Source: Chromatiales bacterium (GTDB taxonomy: Bacteria > Pseudomonadota > Gammaproteobacteria > Chromatiales > Chromatiaceae). Taken from it: a stretch of DNA of 21,673 bases. The DNA is taken from positions 1-21,673 of the forward strand of contig JANTHH010000016.1 in assembly GCA_024762485.1 (NCBI GenBank), written 5' to 3'. The translations under genes and the position numbers were made by a program. The notes beneath the pieces were generated by a model. That model was not told the DNA's origin. It did not search any database and was given only the letters and a program-made list of their open reading frames with translations. Shown here piece by piece: positions 1 to 5,959 of the stretch (position 1 is its first letter; each line of letters opens with the position of its first letter).

Positions 1-1
1 C

Positions 2-58
2 GGCAGGAAAAGGCTGATCTACCGCGCCCGCTACCACGATCGTGTAAACGGGACCTGA
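2..58 (+). CDS. 3' end of an upstream gene, unidentified (partial)
   Basis: An open frame enters from the left edge and stops with TGA just before the next gene's ribosome binding site. Only 18 residues are visible; they are basic (GRKRLIYRARYHDR, then VNGT). The tail is followed within 13 bases by the next start codon, so it could be the preceding member of the same operon. It is too short to assign to a family, and the frame may simply be open by chance. Confidence 0.35.
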   Translation, partial: GRKRLIYRARYHDRVNGT

Positions 59-71
59 ACAGAGGATCGAT

Positions 72-260
72 ATGCTCTACCTAAGCCAGATAATGATCGC
101 CAATCAGGACGTGCAGGACTTCGAGGAACTGTGCGACCTGATGAAGGAATACGCCCGCCGCGGTGAGCGTTTTCTCCGCTTTGATGTCAAGCCGCCCTAC
201 CCCGGCACGCCGGAAGACTGGGAAGACCGCCTCGAAGCCGCCTTCAGCTCACGCCTCTAG
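72..260 (+). CDS. small conserved-type protein, 62 aa, unknown function
   Basis: A 62-residue acidic soluble protein without signal peptide, membrane segment or cysteine pair (one Cys, C21). The start is supported by AGAGGA (62-67) five bases upstream. The sequence predicts one long amphipathic helix (residues 12-32) followed by a Pro-rich segment (PPYPGTPEDW) and a short terminal helix. I do not recognise a family. It is followed after 13 bases by the 238-aa gene and then the Cas6-like gene, so the three probably form one transcript. The order suggests an accessory protein of that module, but nothing in the sequence shows what it does. Confidence 0.65.
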   Translation: MLYLSQIMIANQDVQDFEELCDLMKEYARRGERFLRFDVKPPYPGTPEDWEDRLEAAFSSRL

Positions 261-273
261 CACGGACACGACC

Positions 274-990
274 ATGGTTGACTATTTCGATCCCAACAAA
301 CTTGAAGATACCGCTGCGGACTCGCTGCGCAAGGACCTCGGGCAGCAGGCAGAGCTGGAAGGCCGCCTGGTGACATTGCGTGAGGAACTGGAGCGACTGC
401 CGGAAGATGCCGCTGCAGCACACCGCGCCGGCCTGCAGCTGGAAGTGGCGCGGGCACTGCAGACCCTGGAGCGCGGCGACGAGGCCTGGCCCATCGCACA
501 GACCGCCCTCGGCCAGTTTCTGGAGGAACGTGACTGGGAGCATGCCGCCGATGCCTGCGACGTGATGTACCAGTGTGGCACCGAGCAGGCCCTGGCCGCC
601 CTTGGGCACGGCATCTGGCTCGGCGTCACCTTCCCCATCGACCCCGAGATCAGCGTCCACCTGCTCAGTCACGTCATCGACGACACCCCGGACGACTCCG
701 ACGGTGCCGCAGTGGCCGCCGCCACCGCCTGCTTCCTCGCTGACATCAGGGCACCGCAGGGGGCGGACCGGGAACGCCTGCTGTTCTTTGCCCAGCAGCT
801 GCTCGGCAAAGTCGCCCGGCGCCACAGCAACGTCGAAAGCCAGGAACAATTCGATTTCTGGATCGAGCGCCTGGAACTCAACGATCCCGACAAGTTTCTC
901 GTCCGCCTGCGCAACGTGGTCGACGTACTGGTGCAGGAAGACTGGTGGTTCGACCGTGAGGCACTGCAGGCCGAGATCCCAGCCAACTGA
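274..990 (+). CDS. all-helical TPR-like protein, 238 aa, unknown function
   Basis: Start chosen at ATG 274 (MVDYFDPNKL); the frame is open further upstream, but those codons overlap the 62-aa gene. The Shine-Dalgarno signal is weak, so translation may depend on coupling with the upstream gene. The N-terminal 40 residues look like a coiled coil (ELEGRLVTLREELERL). Residues of about 50-110 have the alternating A/L pattern of helical hairpins of TPR type. The rest is helical and acidic, ending in a Trp-rich stretch (QEDWWFDREAL). No signal peptide, membrane segment or catalytic motif is seen. It lies 14 bases before the Cas6-like gene, so the two products are probably made together and may interact. 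A TPR-like scaffold role is inference only. Confidence 0.75.
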   Translation: MVDYFDPNKLEDTAADSLRKDLGQQAELEGRLVTLREELERLPEDAAAAHRAGLQLEVARALQTLERGDEAWPIAQTALGQFLEERDWEHAADACDVMYQCGTEQALAALGHGIWLGVTFPIDPEISVHLLSHVIDDTPDDSDGAAVAAATACFLADIRAPQGADRERLLFFAQQLLGKVARRHSNVESQEQFDFWIERLELNDPDKFLVRLRNVVDVLVQEDWWFDREALQAEIPAN

Positions 991-1004
991 CCCGGAGGTC
1001 ACCC

Positions 1005-1703
1005 ATGTTCTGGCAAGAGGACGACAACAAACAGGAATTCAAGGTGCCGGACGACGTGGTCGACCTGCTGTTCAGCATCGACTGCCGGGAGTTGCCGGTA
1101 CAGCACATCCACCCGCTCTCCATGGCACTGCAGGCGCAGCTGCCCTGGCTGGCGGATGAGCCCCAGGCCGCCATCCACGAGGTACACGTGGCCGGCTCTC
1201 AAAACGGCTGGGAACGCCCGGATCCCGCGCTCGGCCAGAAACTGATCCTGTCGCGCCGCACCAAGCTGACGCTGCGCCTGCCCAAACATCGCCTCGAGGA
1301 CGCCCGCCGTGCGCTCGACGGCGTCACCCTGGACATCGATGGACACCCGATGACCCTCGGCAAGACGACCCAGCGCCTGCTTTCCAAGCAGGGGACGGTA
1401 TTCTGCCGCAACCTGGCACTGGAACCGGGGGAGGAGGCCGACGAGAACGCCTTCATGCAACGGGTCGCCGACGAACTGAGCAAGCGCCGCATCCGTATCC
1501 GCAAGGCCTTGGCCGGCATCACCACGCACATCGAAACACCCGACGGCCCCATCCCCGCACGCAGCATCATGCTGTCCGATCTCCGGGCGGAGGAGGCCGT
1601 CGAGCTGCAGATGGAAAGCGTTGGCCGTCACCGCCTGCTCGGCTGCGGCATCTTCCTGCCACACAAGGGGATAGAGGCGGTGAAGCAACAGGGTGATGAC
1701 TAA
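1005..1703 (+). CDS. Cas6/Cmx6-like RNA endoribonuclease family protein, not linked to a CRISPR array
   Basis: A 232-residue protein with the pattern I know from Cas6-related proteins of the MYXAN subtype (cas6_cmx6). It has an N-terminal region with FSIDCRELPVQH (23-34) and HVAGSQNGW (61-69), a basic strand LSRRTKLTLRLPK (82-94), and a C-terminal glycine-rich loop GCGIFLPHKG (213-222), as in the second ferredoxin-like fold of Cas6. Cas6 proteins cut CRISPR repeat RNA at a stem-loop. Here no CRISPR array and no other cas gene is visible within 20 kb, and the neighbours are two unknown proteins and a DsrC-like protein. GGAGG lies eight bases before the ATG. The cytoplasmic RNA-binding fold is a fair inference; the substrate is unknown and may be a cellular RNA. 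H33, H35 and H114 are candidate catalytic residues but I cannot place the active site. Confidence 0.82.
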   Translation: MFWQEDDNKQEFKVPDDVVDLLFSIDCRELPVQHIHPLSMALQAQLPWLADEPQAAIHEVHVAGSQNGWERPDPALGQKLILSRRTKLTLRLPKHRLEDARRALDGVTLDIDGHPMTLGKTTQRLLSKQGTVFCRNLALEPGEEADENAFMQRVADELSKRRIRIRKALAGITTHIETPDGPIPARSIMLSDLRAEEAVELQMESVGRHRLLGCGIFLPHKGIEAVKQQGDD

Positions 1704-1713
1704 ATCATGACGA

Positions 1714-1719
1714 TATATT
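1714..1719 (+). promoter_or_regulatory. possible -10 element before the DsrC-like gene
   Basis: The 73-base gap after the Cas6-like gene is much richer in A/T than its surroundings and contains TATATT at 1714-1719, overlapping a second candidate, TAGAAT. No convincing -35 hexamer is placed 16-18 bases upstream. A separate promoter for the DsrC-like gene is plausible, but read-through from the upstream operon is equally possible. Confidence 0.3.
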
Positions 1720-1776
1720 AGAATTCCGCAATTTACTGCACCTTATCCAACTAACTACTGCTAGGAGTGCAATGGC

Positions 1777-2118
1777 ATGGCAATCGAAGTAAACGGTCAA
1801 ACCATCGAAACCGATGATAACGGCAACCTGGTCAACCCCACTGACTGGAACGAAGACGTCGCCAAGGCGCTGGCCGCGGCCGACGAAACCATGGGTGAAC
1901 TGACCCAGGAACACTGGGACGTCATCAAGTACCTGCGTGAAATGTACTTCGAAGAGAACGAACAGCCGATGGAGCGCGTCATCAACAAGGGCATGAGCAA
2001 GATCTGGGGCAGGAAGCTCAGCAGCAAGGACCTGTACCGGCTGTTCCCCGGCGCCCCTTCCAAGCAGGGCAACCGCATCGCCGGCCTGCCCTACGTGGCA
2101 CGCAAGGGCGGCTACTGA
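1777..2118 (+). CDS. DsrC/TusE-family protein lacking both conserved cysteines (RspA-type)
   Basis: A 113-residue protein that matches DsrC/TusE along its length: an N-terminal strand pair (IEVNGQTIETDDNGNL), TDWNEDVAKALA, the signature ELTQEHWDVIKYLREMYFE (about 41-59) and the C-terminal LFPGAPSKQGNRIAGLP. DsrC carries sulfur from the siroheme sulfite reductase and TusE relays sulfur for tRNA thiolation, both through cysteines in the flexible C-terminal arm. Here there is no cysteine at all: the penultimate-region Cys is replaced by Asn in QGNRIAGLP, and the arm ends RKGGY instead of xGCV. Cysteine-free members have been called RspA and proposed to be regulatory. The preceding AGGAG (1763-1767) fixes the start at the second of two overlapping ATGs. 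It follows the Cas6-like gene and ends at a strong terminator. Confidence 0.9.
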   Translation: MAIEVNGQTIETDDNGNLVNPTDWNEDVAKALAAADETMGELTQEHWDVIKYLREMYFEENEQPMERVINKGMSKIWGRKLSSKDLYRLFPGAPSKQGNRIAGLPYVARKGGY

Positions 2119-2142
2119 TCAGCGGATCGGCAGCAACCACAG

Positions 2143-2168
2143 AAAAGGCGGCCATTGGCCGCCTTTTT
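2143..2168. terminator. bidirectional rho-independent terminator
   Basis: A perfect GGCGGCC/GGCCGCC stem (2147-2153 with 2157-2163) and ATT loop are flanked by AAAA on the left and TTTTT on the right. It lies between the convergent DsrC-like gene (+) and dioxygenase gene (-), so it can end transcription from both sides. Confidence 0.9.
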
Positions 2169-2194
2169 CTTTGCCTGCGATCAACCGACTCCCC

Positions 2195-2869
2195 TCACAC
2201 GTCCGCCCACATGCGCAACAGATTGGCATAGGAGCGGTCCACCAGCTTGCTGTGCTCGTCGTCCGGCGCAGTCCGCAACAGATGATCGCGGGCCTGATCC
2301 AATTCGAACAAAAGCTCGCGCCTGGCAGCATCGCGCACGAAACTCTGGATCCAGGTCAACGCCACCAGACGCTCACCCCGCGTCACCTCGGCCACGTGGT
2401 GCAGGCTGGACGAGGGATAGATCACCGCCCCGCCGGCGGCCAGCTTGACCTGCTTCTCGCCATACGGGGTGCGGATAACCAGCTCGCCACCCTCGTAGTC
2501 CTCCGGCTGGTTGAGAAACACGGTCATCGACACATCCGTGCGGAAGCGCGGCCCGCCACTGCCCATGATGGGGTCATCGACATGGTCGCCGTAGGCCATG
2601 CCCGGCTGGTATCGGGCAAAGATGAAGTCCGCCACTTTGTTGGGCAGGGCGAAGCGCTTGAAGGTGGCGTTATGCCCCAGGCTGCTCATCAGAATACGGT
2701 ATAGCAGTTGCAGCCTTTCCGGCTCCTGGGCCAGCTCCTCGTTGTGCTTCACCCGCGCCGCGGCCATCCCGGCGGAAAGTTTGCCGTCGACAAATCGTGC
2801 ACCGCCGAGAGTCTGGTGGAGCTTTTCCAGCTGTGCCGCGTTGAGCAGCCCGGGGATCTCGATCAACAT
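2195..2869 (-). CDS. piuC: PKHD-type Fe(II)/2-oxoglutarate dioxygenase, PiuC/YbiX family
   Basis: A 224-residue protein of normal length for the YbiX/PiuC family. The double-stranded beta-helix core carries the iron ligands H96 and D98 (YGDHVDDP) and the distal histidine H157 (PSSSLHHV). The downstream arginine R167 (TRGERLVALTW) is placed to bind 2-oxoglutarate. RFRTDVSMTVFLN and YEGGEL are characteristic family segments. In other proteobacteria the gene is associated with iron uptake and is often Fur-regulated; here there is no TonB-dependent receptor next to it and I see no Fur box. The enzyme is cytoplasmic and its protein or small-molecule substrate is not known. It is a monocistronic unit, divergent from the 201-aa gene. 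Confidence 0.9.
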   Translation of the reverse strand: MLIEIPGLLNAAQLEKLHQTLGGARFVDGKLSAGMAAARVKHNEELAQEPERLQLLYRILMSSLGHNATFKRFALPNKVADFIFARYQPGMAYGDHVDDPIMGSGGPRFRTDVSMTVFLNQPEDYEGGELVIRTPYGEKQVKLAAGGAVIYPSSSLHHVAEVTRGERLVALTWIQSFVRDAARRELLFELDQARDHLLRTAPDDEHSKLVDRSYANLLRMWADV

Positions 2870-2924
2870 AGTGAAAACTCGTGCGAAGACAAGGGGATTA
2901 GGACACCGGCGGCTGGTGCGGCTT

Positions 2925-2933
2925 TGCTATCAT
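2925..2933 (+). promoter_or_regulatory. extended -10 promoter for the 201-aa gene
   Basis: TG-C-TATCAT (2925-2933) matches the extended -10 pattern TGnTATAAT at all but one position of the hexamer. It sits 40 bases before the ATG at 2974 in the divergent gap. There is no good -35 hexamer, which is usual for extended -10 promoters. Confidence 0.45.
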
Positions 2934-2973
2934 AGCCGCCCGAAACCGGCACAAGGGCACTGGGAGCCAGCGC

Positions 2974-3579
2974 ATGATACTGAAGGTGATCGCCGACGAT
3001 CAATTGTACGAACTCAACGTCCCGCAGGAACTGCTCGAGAAGGCGGGGGAATTCTTCGACCGCATGGATCATGACATGGACGCCGGCGTGCAGATGAGCC
3101 GCGACTGGGTAGAGAACCCCAACCTGATGCAGCGCATCCAGGTGGTCGGTGACAAGCTGCTGACGGCACTGGAGAACGAGAATCACAACCTCGGTCGACT
3201 GATGGCCGGCTACATTCTCGACCGCCTGCCGCAGATCGACACCCTGGAGCTGGACACCAGTGGCGACATCAGTAACACCCTCGTCAATCTCGTGGAAGAC
3301 GATGACGCCCCCGACCTGGAGACCCCGCCCGCCCGCGACCGGGATCTTTCCGGCAACATGGAGGCCGCCTACGCCCAGGCGGAGAAGGAGGTCAGCAAGG
3401 TGTTCAAGGCCGGCCGCCAATACCGTTTCTCGGTCTACAACAGCGAAAGCGGTCAGTGGGAGCAGTCGCCTGCCATCGGTGATGAACAGCAGGCCGAAGC
3501 GATGCGCGATTTCGCCTTCAACAAACGCTTTCGCGAACTCGCCGGCAAGGGCGGCGAGGCGGACCCCACACTGCACTGA
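2974..3579 (+). CDS. conserved-type hypothetical protein, 201 aa
   Basis: A soluble, acidic protein with no signal peptide or membrane segment. It opens with a short beta-strand segment (MILKVIADDQLYELNVP), then helices rich in Met, Asp and Glu (FFDRMDHDMDAGVQMSRDWVENP), a helix with KLLTALENENHNLGRLMAGYIL, and a low-complexity acidic linker (about 107-118, EDDDAPDLETPP). The C-terminal third (GNMEAAYAQAEKEVSKVFKAGRQYRFSV and onward) could be a separate small domain. GGAG precedes the start by eight bases. Its stop codon overlaps the next start (TGATG at 3577-3581), so the two products are translationally coupled. I do not recognise a named family. Confidence 0.8.
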   Translation: MILKVIADDQLYELNVPQELLEKAGEFFDRMDHDMDAGVQMSRDWVENPNLMQRIQVVGDKLLTALENENHNLGRLMAGYILDRLPQIDTLELDTSGDISNTLVNLVEDDDAPDLETPPARDRDLSGNMEAAYAQAEKEVSKVFKAGRQYRFSVYNSESGQWEQSPAIGDEQQAEAMRDFAFNKRFRELAGKGGEADPTLH

Positions 3580-3944
3580 TGGCGCATATCGACCAGGTAA
3601 CCGCTCCATTGGTGATCCGCTTTGCGGATGGCCGCGAGAAGGTGGTGGCCGCCTGTTTTCCCCACCCCCGCGGCCTGCTCTATCTGGACCTGTTCTGGCA
3701 CCAGACGAGCCCCGACAAGGCCGCGCACCTGATCGACGGTGAATTCTCGGGCGATGGCCCCTGGCGGGTTGGCGATGCCCGGATCCGCGTGCTCGGATGC
3801 CATCATACCGACCCCCATCTGCAGGACCAGTTCGCCCCCTGGCAGGCCTATCTGCAGGAACGGGGCGAGGAATACCCCCCGCGGCCACAGATCCTCGAAA
3901 TCGCGCGCCGGCTCGGCGCCGTCCCCGCTGACCGCGAGGCCTGA
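3579..3944 (+). CDS. conserved-type hypothetical protein, 121 aa
   Basis: A small soluble protein whose ATG overlaps the TGA of the upstream gene, so it is translated by coupling. The first two thirds look like a compact beta-rich domain (TAPLVIRFADGREKVVAACFPHPRGLLYLDLFW, then GPWRVGDARIRVLGCHH); the end is helical (WQAYLQERGEEYPPRPQILEIARRLG). It contains HPRG and CHHTDPH clusters, which could bind a metal, but the arrangement matches no family I know. It probably acts with the 201-aa protein. Confidence 0.75.
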   Translation: MAHIDQVTAPLVIRFADGREKVVAACFPHPRGLLYLDLFWHQTSPDKAAHLIDGEFSGDGPWRVGDARIRVLGCHHTDPHLQDQFAPWQAYLQERGEEYPPRPQILEIARRLGAVPADREA

Positions 3945-3961
3945 AACCGTTCCGCCAGAAG

Positions 3962-3979
3962 GCGTCACACGAGCGTCAC
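3962..3979 (+). promoter_or_regulatory. 11-bp-spaced GCGTCAC direct repeat before the pyruvate-kinase-like gene
   Basis: GCGTCAC occurs at 3962-3968 and again at 3973-3979, exactly 11 bases apart, leaving a 4-base spacer. This is the geometry of a PhoB box (CTGTCAT repeats with 4-base spacers), and the GTCA core is kept, but each repeat matches only 4 of 7 positions. TAGGCT (3990-3995) ten bases downstream could be a poor -10. It resembles the better sites before the two lipid genes nearby; alone it would not be convincing. Confidence 0.3.
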
Positions 3980-4001
3980 CATCACCGGCTAGGCTGACAG
4001 C

Positions 4002-5858
4002 ATGCAGCCGGAACATCACAGCGAGCCAGCCGAGACCACCCTCAGCGATCTCCTGCTCGAGCTGCGTACACTGCGCACGTATCTCTGTGAACATGCAGAG
4101 CAACGCCTGCGGGAGAGCGAGGAGCGGACCCGTCACCGACCCGACTCGGCCAGCGCGCTCAACCTGGCCCGCTACCTGGCACTGCGCGAGCAGGATCTGC
4201 GCCCCCTCCAATCCCGGCTGGCAAGCCTGGGCCTGTCCTCCCTGGGACGCCTCGAGGCCCACGTGCTCGAACATATCGATGCCGTCATCGCGCTGCTCGA
4301 ACGCTGCACGGATCAGCCGTTCGGCCGCCCCCTGCGACAGCTGACGGGCGATCCCTACCAGCTCTTGCGCCGGCAACAGGTAGCCCTCTTCGGCAGACCC
4401 CATGATTCGCGCCAGGAGAACATCATGGTGACCCTGCCCACCGAGGCAGCCGCCGACCGGCAACTGCTGCGCGATCTCCTGCTGAACGGCATGGACTGCG
4501 CCCGGATCAACTGCGCCCACGACGACCCGGAGACCTGGCAGTGCATGATCGACAATCTCAACGCGTCCAGTCGCGAACTGGAGCGACCCTGCCGGCTGCT
4601 GATGGATCTTGCGGGACACAAGATCCGCACGGGCCCCCTGGCCACTGAAGATCCGGTCCGTCACCTGCGGGTACGACGTGACCGCAAGGGACAGGTCATC
4701 CAGCCGACCGAGGTGCTGCTCATGCCCGCGTGCCCCGACACACCGGACACGCTCGGCCATTATCCCTGCCTGCCTGTTCCGGACCGCCTGCTGCGCCTGC
4801 TGGCACCCGGCGCCAAACTCACCTTCCAGGACTGCCGGGGCAAGAAACGAAAACTGTGCGTCATCGAACCCCGCGAGGGCGGCTGGCTGACCCATCTTCA
4901 TGCCGGCGCTTATGTCTGCCCCGGCACCCGTCTGCAGCTGATCGGTGTCGATGGTCGTATGCAAAAGGGGCGTTACAGGCTCCCCCCCTTCAGCGGCGAA
5001 CCGGTCAGGATCCGCCTGTTCCGCAACGACCTGCTGCTGCTGACCGCCGGCCCCGAACCAGGCCAACCCACCCGGCTGGACGACAAGGGAAAATTCCTGG
5101 CACCGGCGCAGATCGGCTGCTCCCACCCCGAGGTCCTGCAGTGGTTGAACCCCGGCGATGCTGTCTGGTTCGATGACGGCAAGCTGGGCACCCGGGTGCT
5201 CTCCCTCACGAAACGGGGTGCCCTGCTGGAAGTGACCGAGGCGGGTACGCGGGGTGTGCGGCTGCGCCAGGGCAAGGGCATCAATTTCCCGGACACACAG
5301 CTGAAGCTGCCCTCTCTCAGCGAGGACGACCTGGCGGTCCTGCCGTTCGTCTGCCGTCATGCGGACATGGTGGGCTACTCCTTCGTGCAGGACACTGCCG
5401 ACATGGAAGCCCTGATGGCGGCATTACGTGCCGAGGGCCGCCCCGAGTTGCCCATCATTGCCAAGATCGAAACCGCCCGTGCCGTGCGCAACCTGCCGGA
5501 TATCCTGCTCGACACCATCACGCGCCACCCCCTCGGCGTGATGATTGCCCGCGGGGACCTGGCGGTGGAACTGGGAAGCGTGCGCATGGCCGAAATCCAG
5601 GAGGAGATCCTCTGGGTGTGCGAGGCCACCCATGTCCCCGTCATCTGGGCCACCCAGGTCCTCGAGTCACTGGCCAAGCAGGGGGTCAGTTCAAGGCCGG
5701 AGATCACCGATGCCGCCATGAGCGTCCGTGCCGAATGCGTCATGCTCAACAAGGGCCCCTATATCGTCGATGCCCTGCGCGTACTTGGCGACATCCTTTC
5801 CCGCATGGAGGCGCATCAGCAGAAGAAGATCTCACGCCTGCGGGCCCTGCACTGGTGA
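4002..5858 (+). CDS. pyruvate-kinase-like protein with helical N-terminal extension and no C-terminal domain
   Basis: A 618-residue protein. Residues 1-135 are helical and unrelated to classical pyruvate kinase. From 141 on, the kinase barrel can be followed: IMVTLPTEAA, GMDCARINCAHDD (163-175), MDLAGHKIRTGP (201-212), a long insert-like region, GINFPDTQLKLPSLSEDDL, the catalytic KIET (K488, E490), ARGDLAVE (516-523) and ATQVLESLAK (550-559). In place of the usual SGETA loop it has MLNKGPY (581-587), and it ends soon after, so the regulatory C-terminal domain is absent. This matches a known family annotated as pyruvate kinase in diverse bacteria, but enzymatic activity is not assured; altered SH residues (NCAHD for NFSHG) and the lost SGETA loop argue for a different substrate or role. 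There is no clear ribosome binding site. It lies 101 bases before the glycosyltransferase. Confidence 0.82.
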   Translation: MQPEHHSEPAETTLSDLLLELRTLRTYLCEHAEQRLRESEERTRHRPDSASALNLARYLALREQDLRPLQSRLASLGLSSLGRLEAHVLEHIDAVIALLERCTDQPFGRPLRQLTGDPYQLLRRQQVALFGRPHDSRQENIMVTLPTEAAADRQLLRDLLLNGMDCARINCAHDDPETWQCMIDNLNASSRELERPCRLLMDLAGHKIRTGPLATEDPVRHLRVRRDRKGQVIQPTEVLLMPACPDTPDTLGHYPCLPVPDRLLRLLAPGAKLTFQDCRGKKRKLCVIEPREGGWLTHLHAGAYVCPGTRLQLIGVDGRMQKGRYRLPPFSGEPVRIRLFRNDLLLLTAGPEPGQPTRLDDKGKFLAPAQIGCSHPEVLQWLNPGDAVWFDDGKLGTRVLSLTKRGALLEVTEAGTRGVRLRQGKGINFPDTQLKLPSLSEDDLAVLPFVCRHADMVGYSFVQDTADMEALMAALRAEGRPELPIIAKIETARAVRNLPDILLDTITRHPLGVMIARGDLAVELGSVRMAEIQEEILWVCEATHVPVIWATQVLESLAKQGVSSRPEITDAAMSVRAECVMLNKGPYIVDALRVLGDILSRMEAHQQKKISRLRALHW

Positions 5859-5876
5859 GCGCAGCCAGCTGGCGGA

Positions 5877-5932
5877 CAGTCACCCAGCCGTCATCCCGCT
5901 GTCACGGCCCTGACCCGGCCATGTGGTCGAAT
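5877..5932 (+). promoter_or_regulatory. Pho-box-like repeat array and -10 before the glycosyltransferase gene
   Basis: Four 7-base words start exactly 11 bases apart: CAGTCAC (5877), CCGTCAT (5888), CTGTCAC (5899) and CTGACCC (5910). Against the PhoB repeat CTGTCAT they match 5, 6, 6 and 4 of 7 positions. The 4-base spacers are GC-rich rather than AT-rich. TCGAAT (5927-5932) lies ten bases beyond the last repeat, the usual PhoB-to--10 distance, and matches four of six -10 positions. The array is in the intergenic gap, 44 bases before the start codon. Binding by PhoB is inferred from pattern and from the phosphate-related role of the gene. Confidence 0.6.
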
Positions 5933-5959
5933 CCCTGAAATCCCTTTCAAGCCCTCCCC

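Noticed and set aside
244..1002. Long open frame on the minus strand opposite the 238-aa gene
   Set aside because: It is a high-GC shadow frame: it lies exactly over a plus-strand gene with better composition and context, and its protein looks like no family.
3453..5360. 635-aa minus-strand open frame across the pyruvate-kinase-like gene
   Set aside because: The plus strand encodes clear pyruvate-kinase motifs throughout; the minus frame is a codon-bias shadow and crosses three plus-strand genes.
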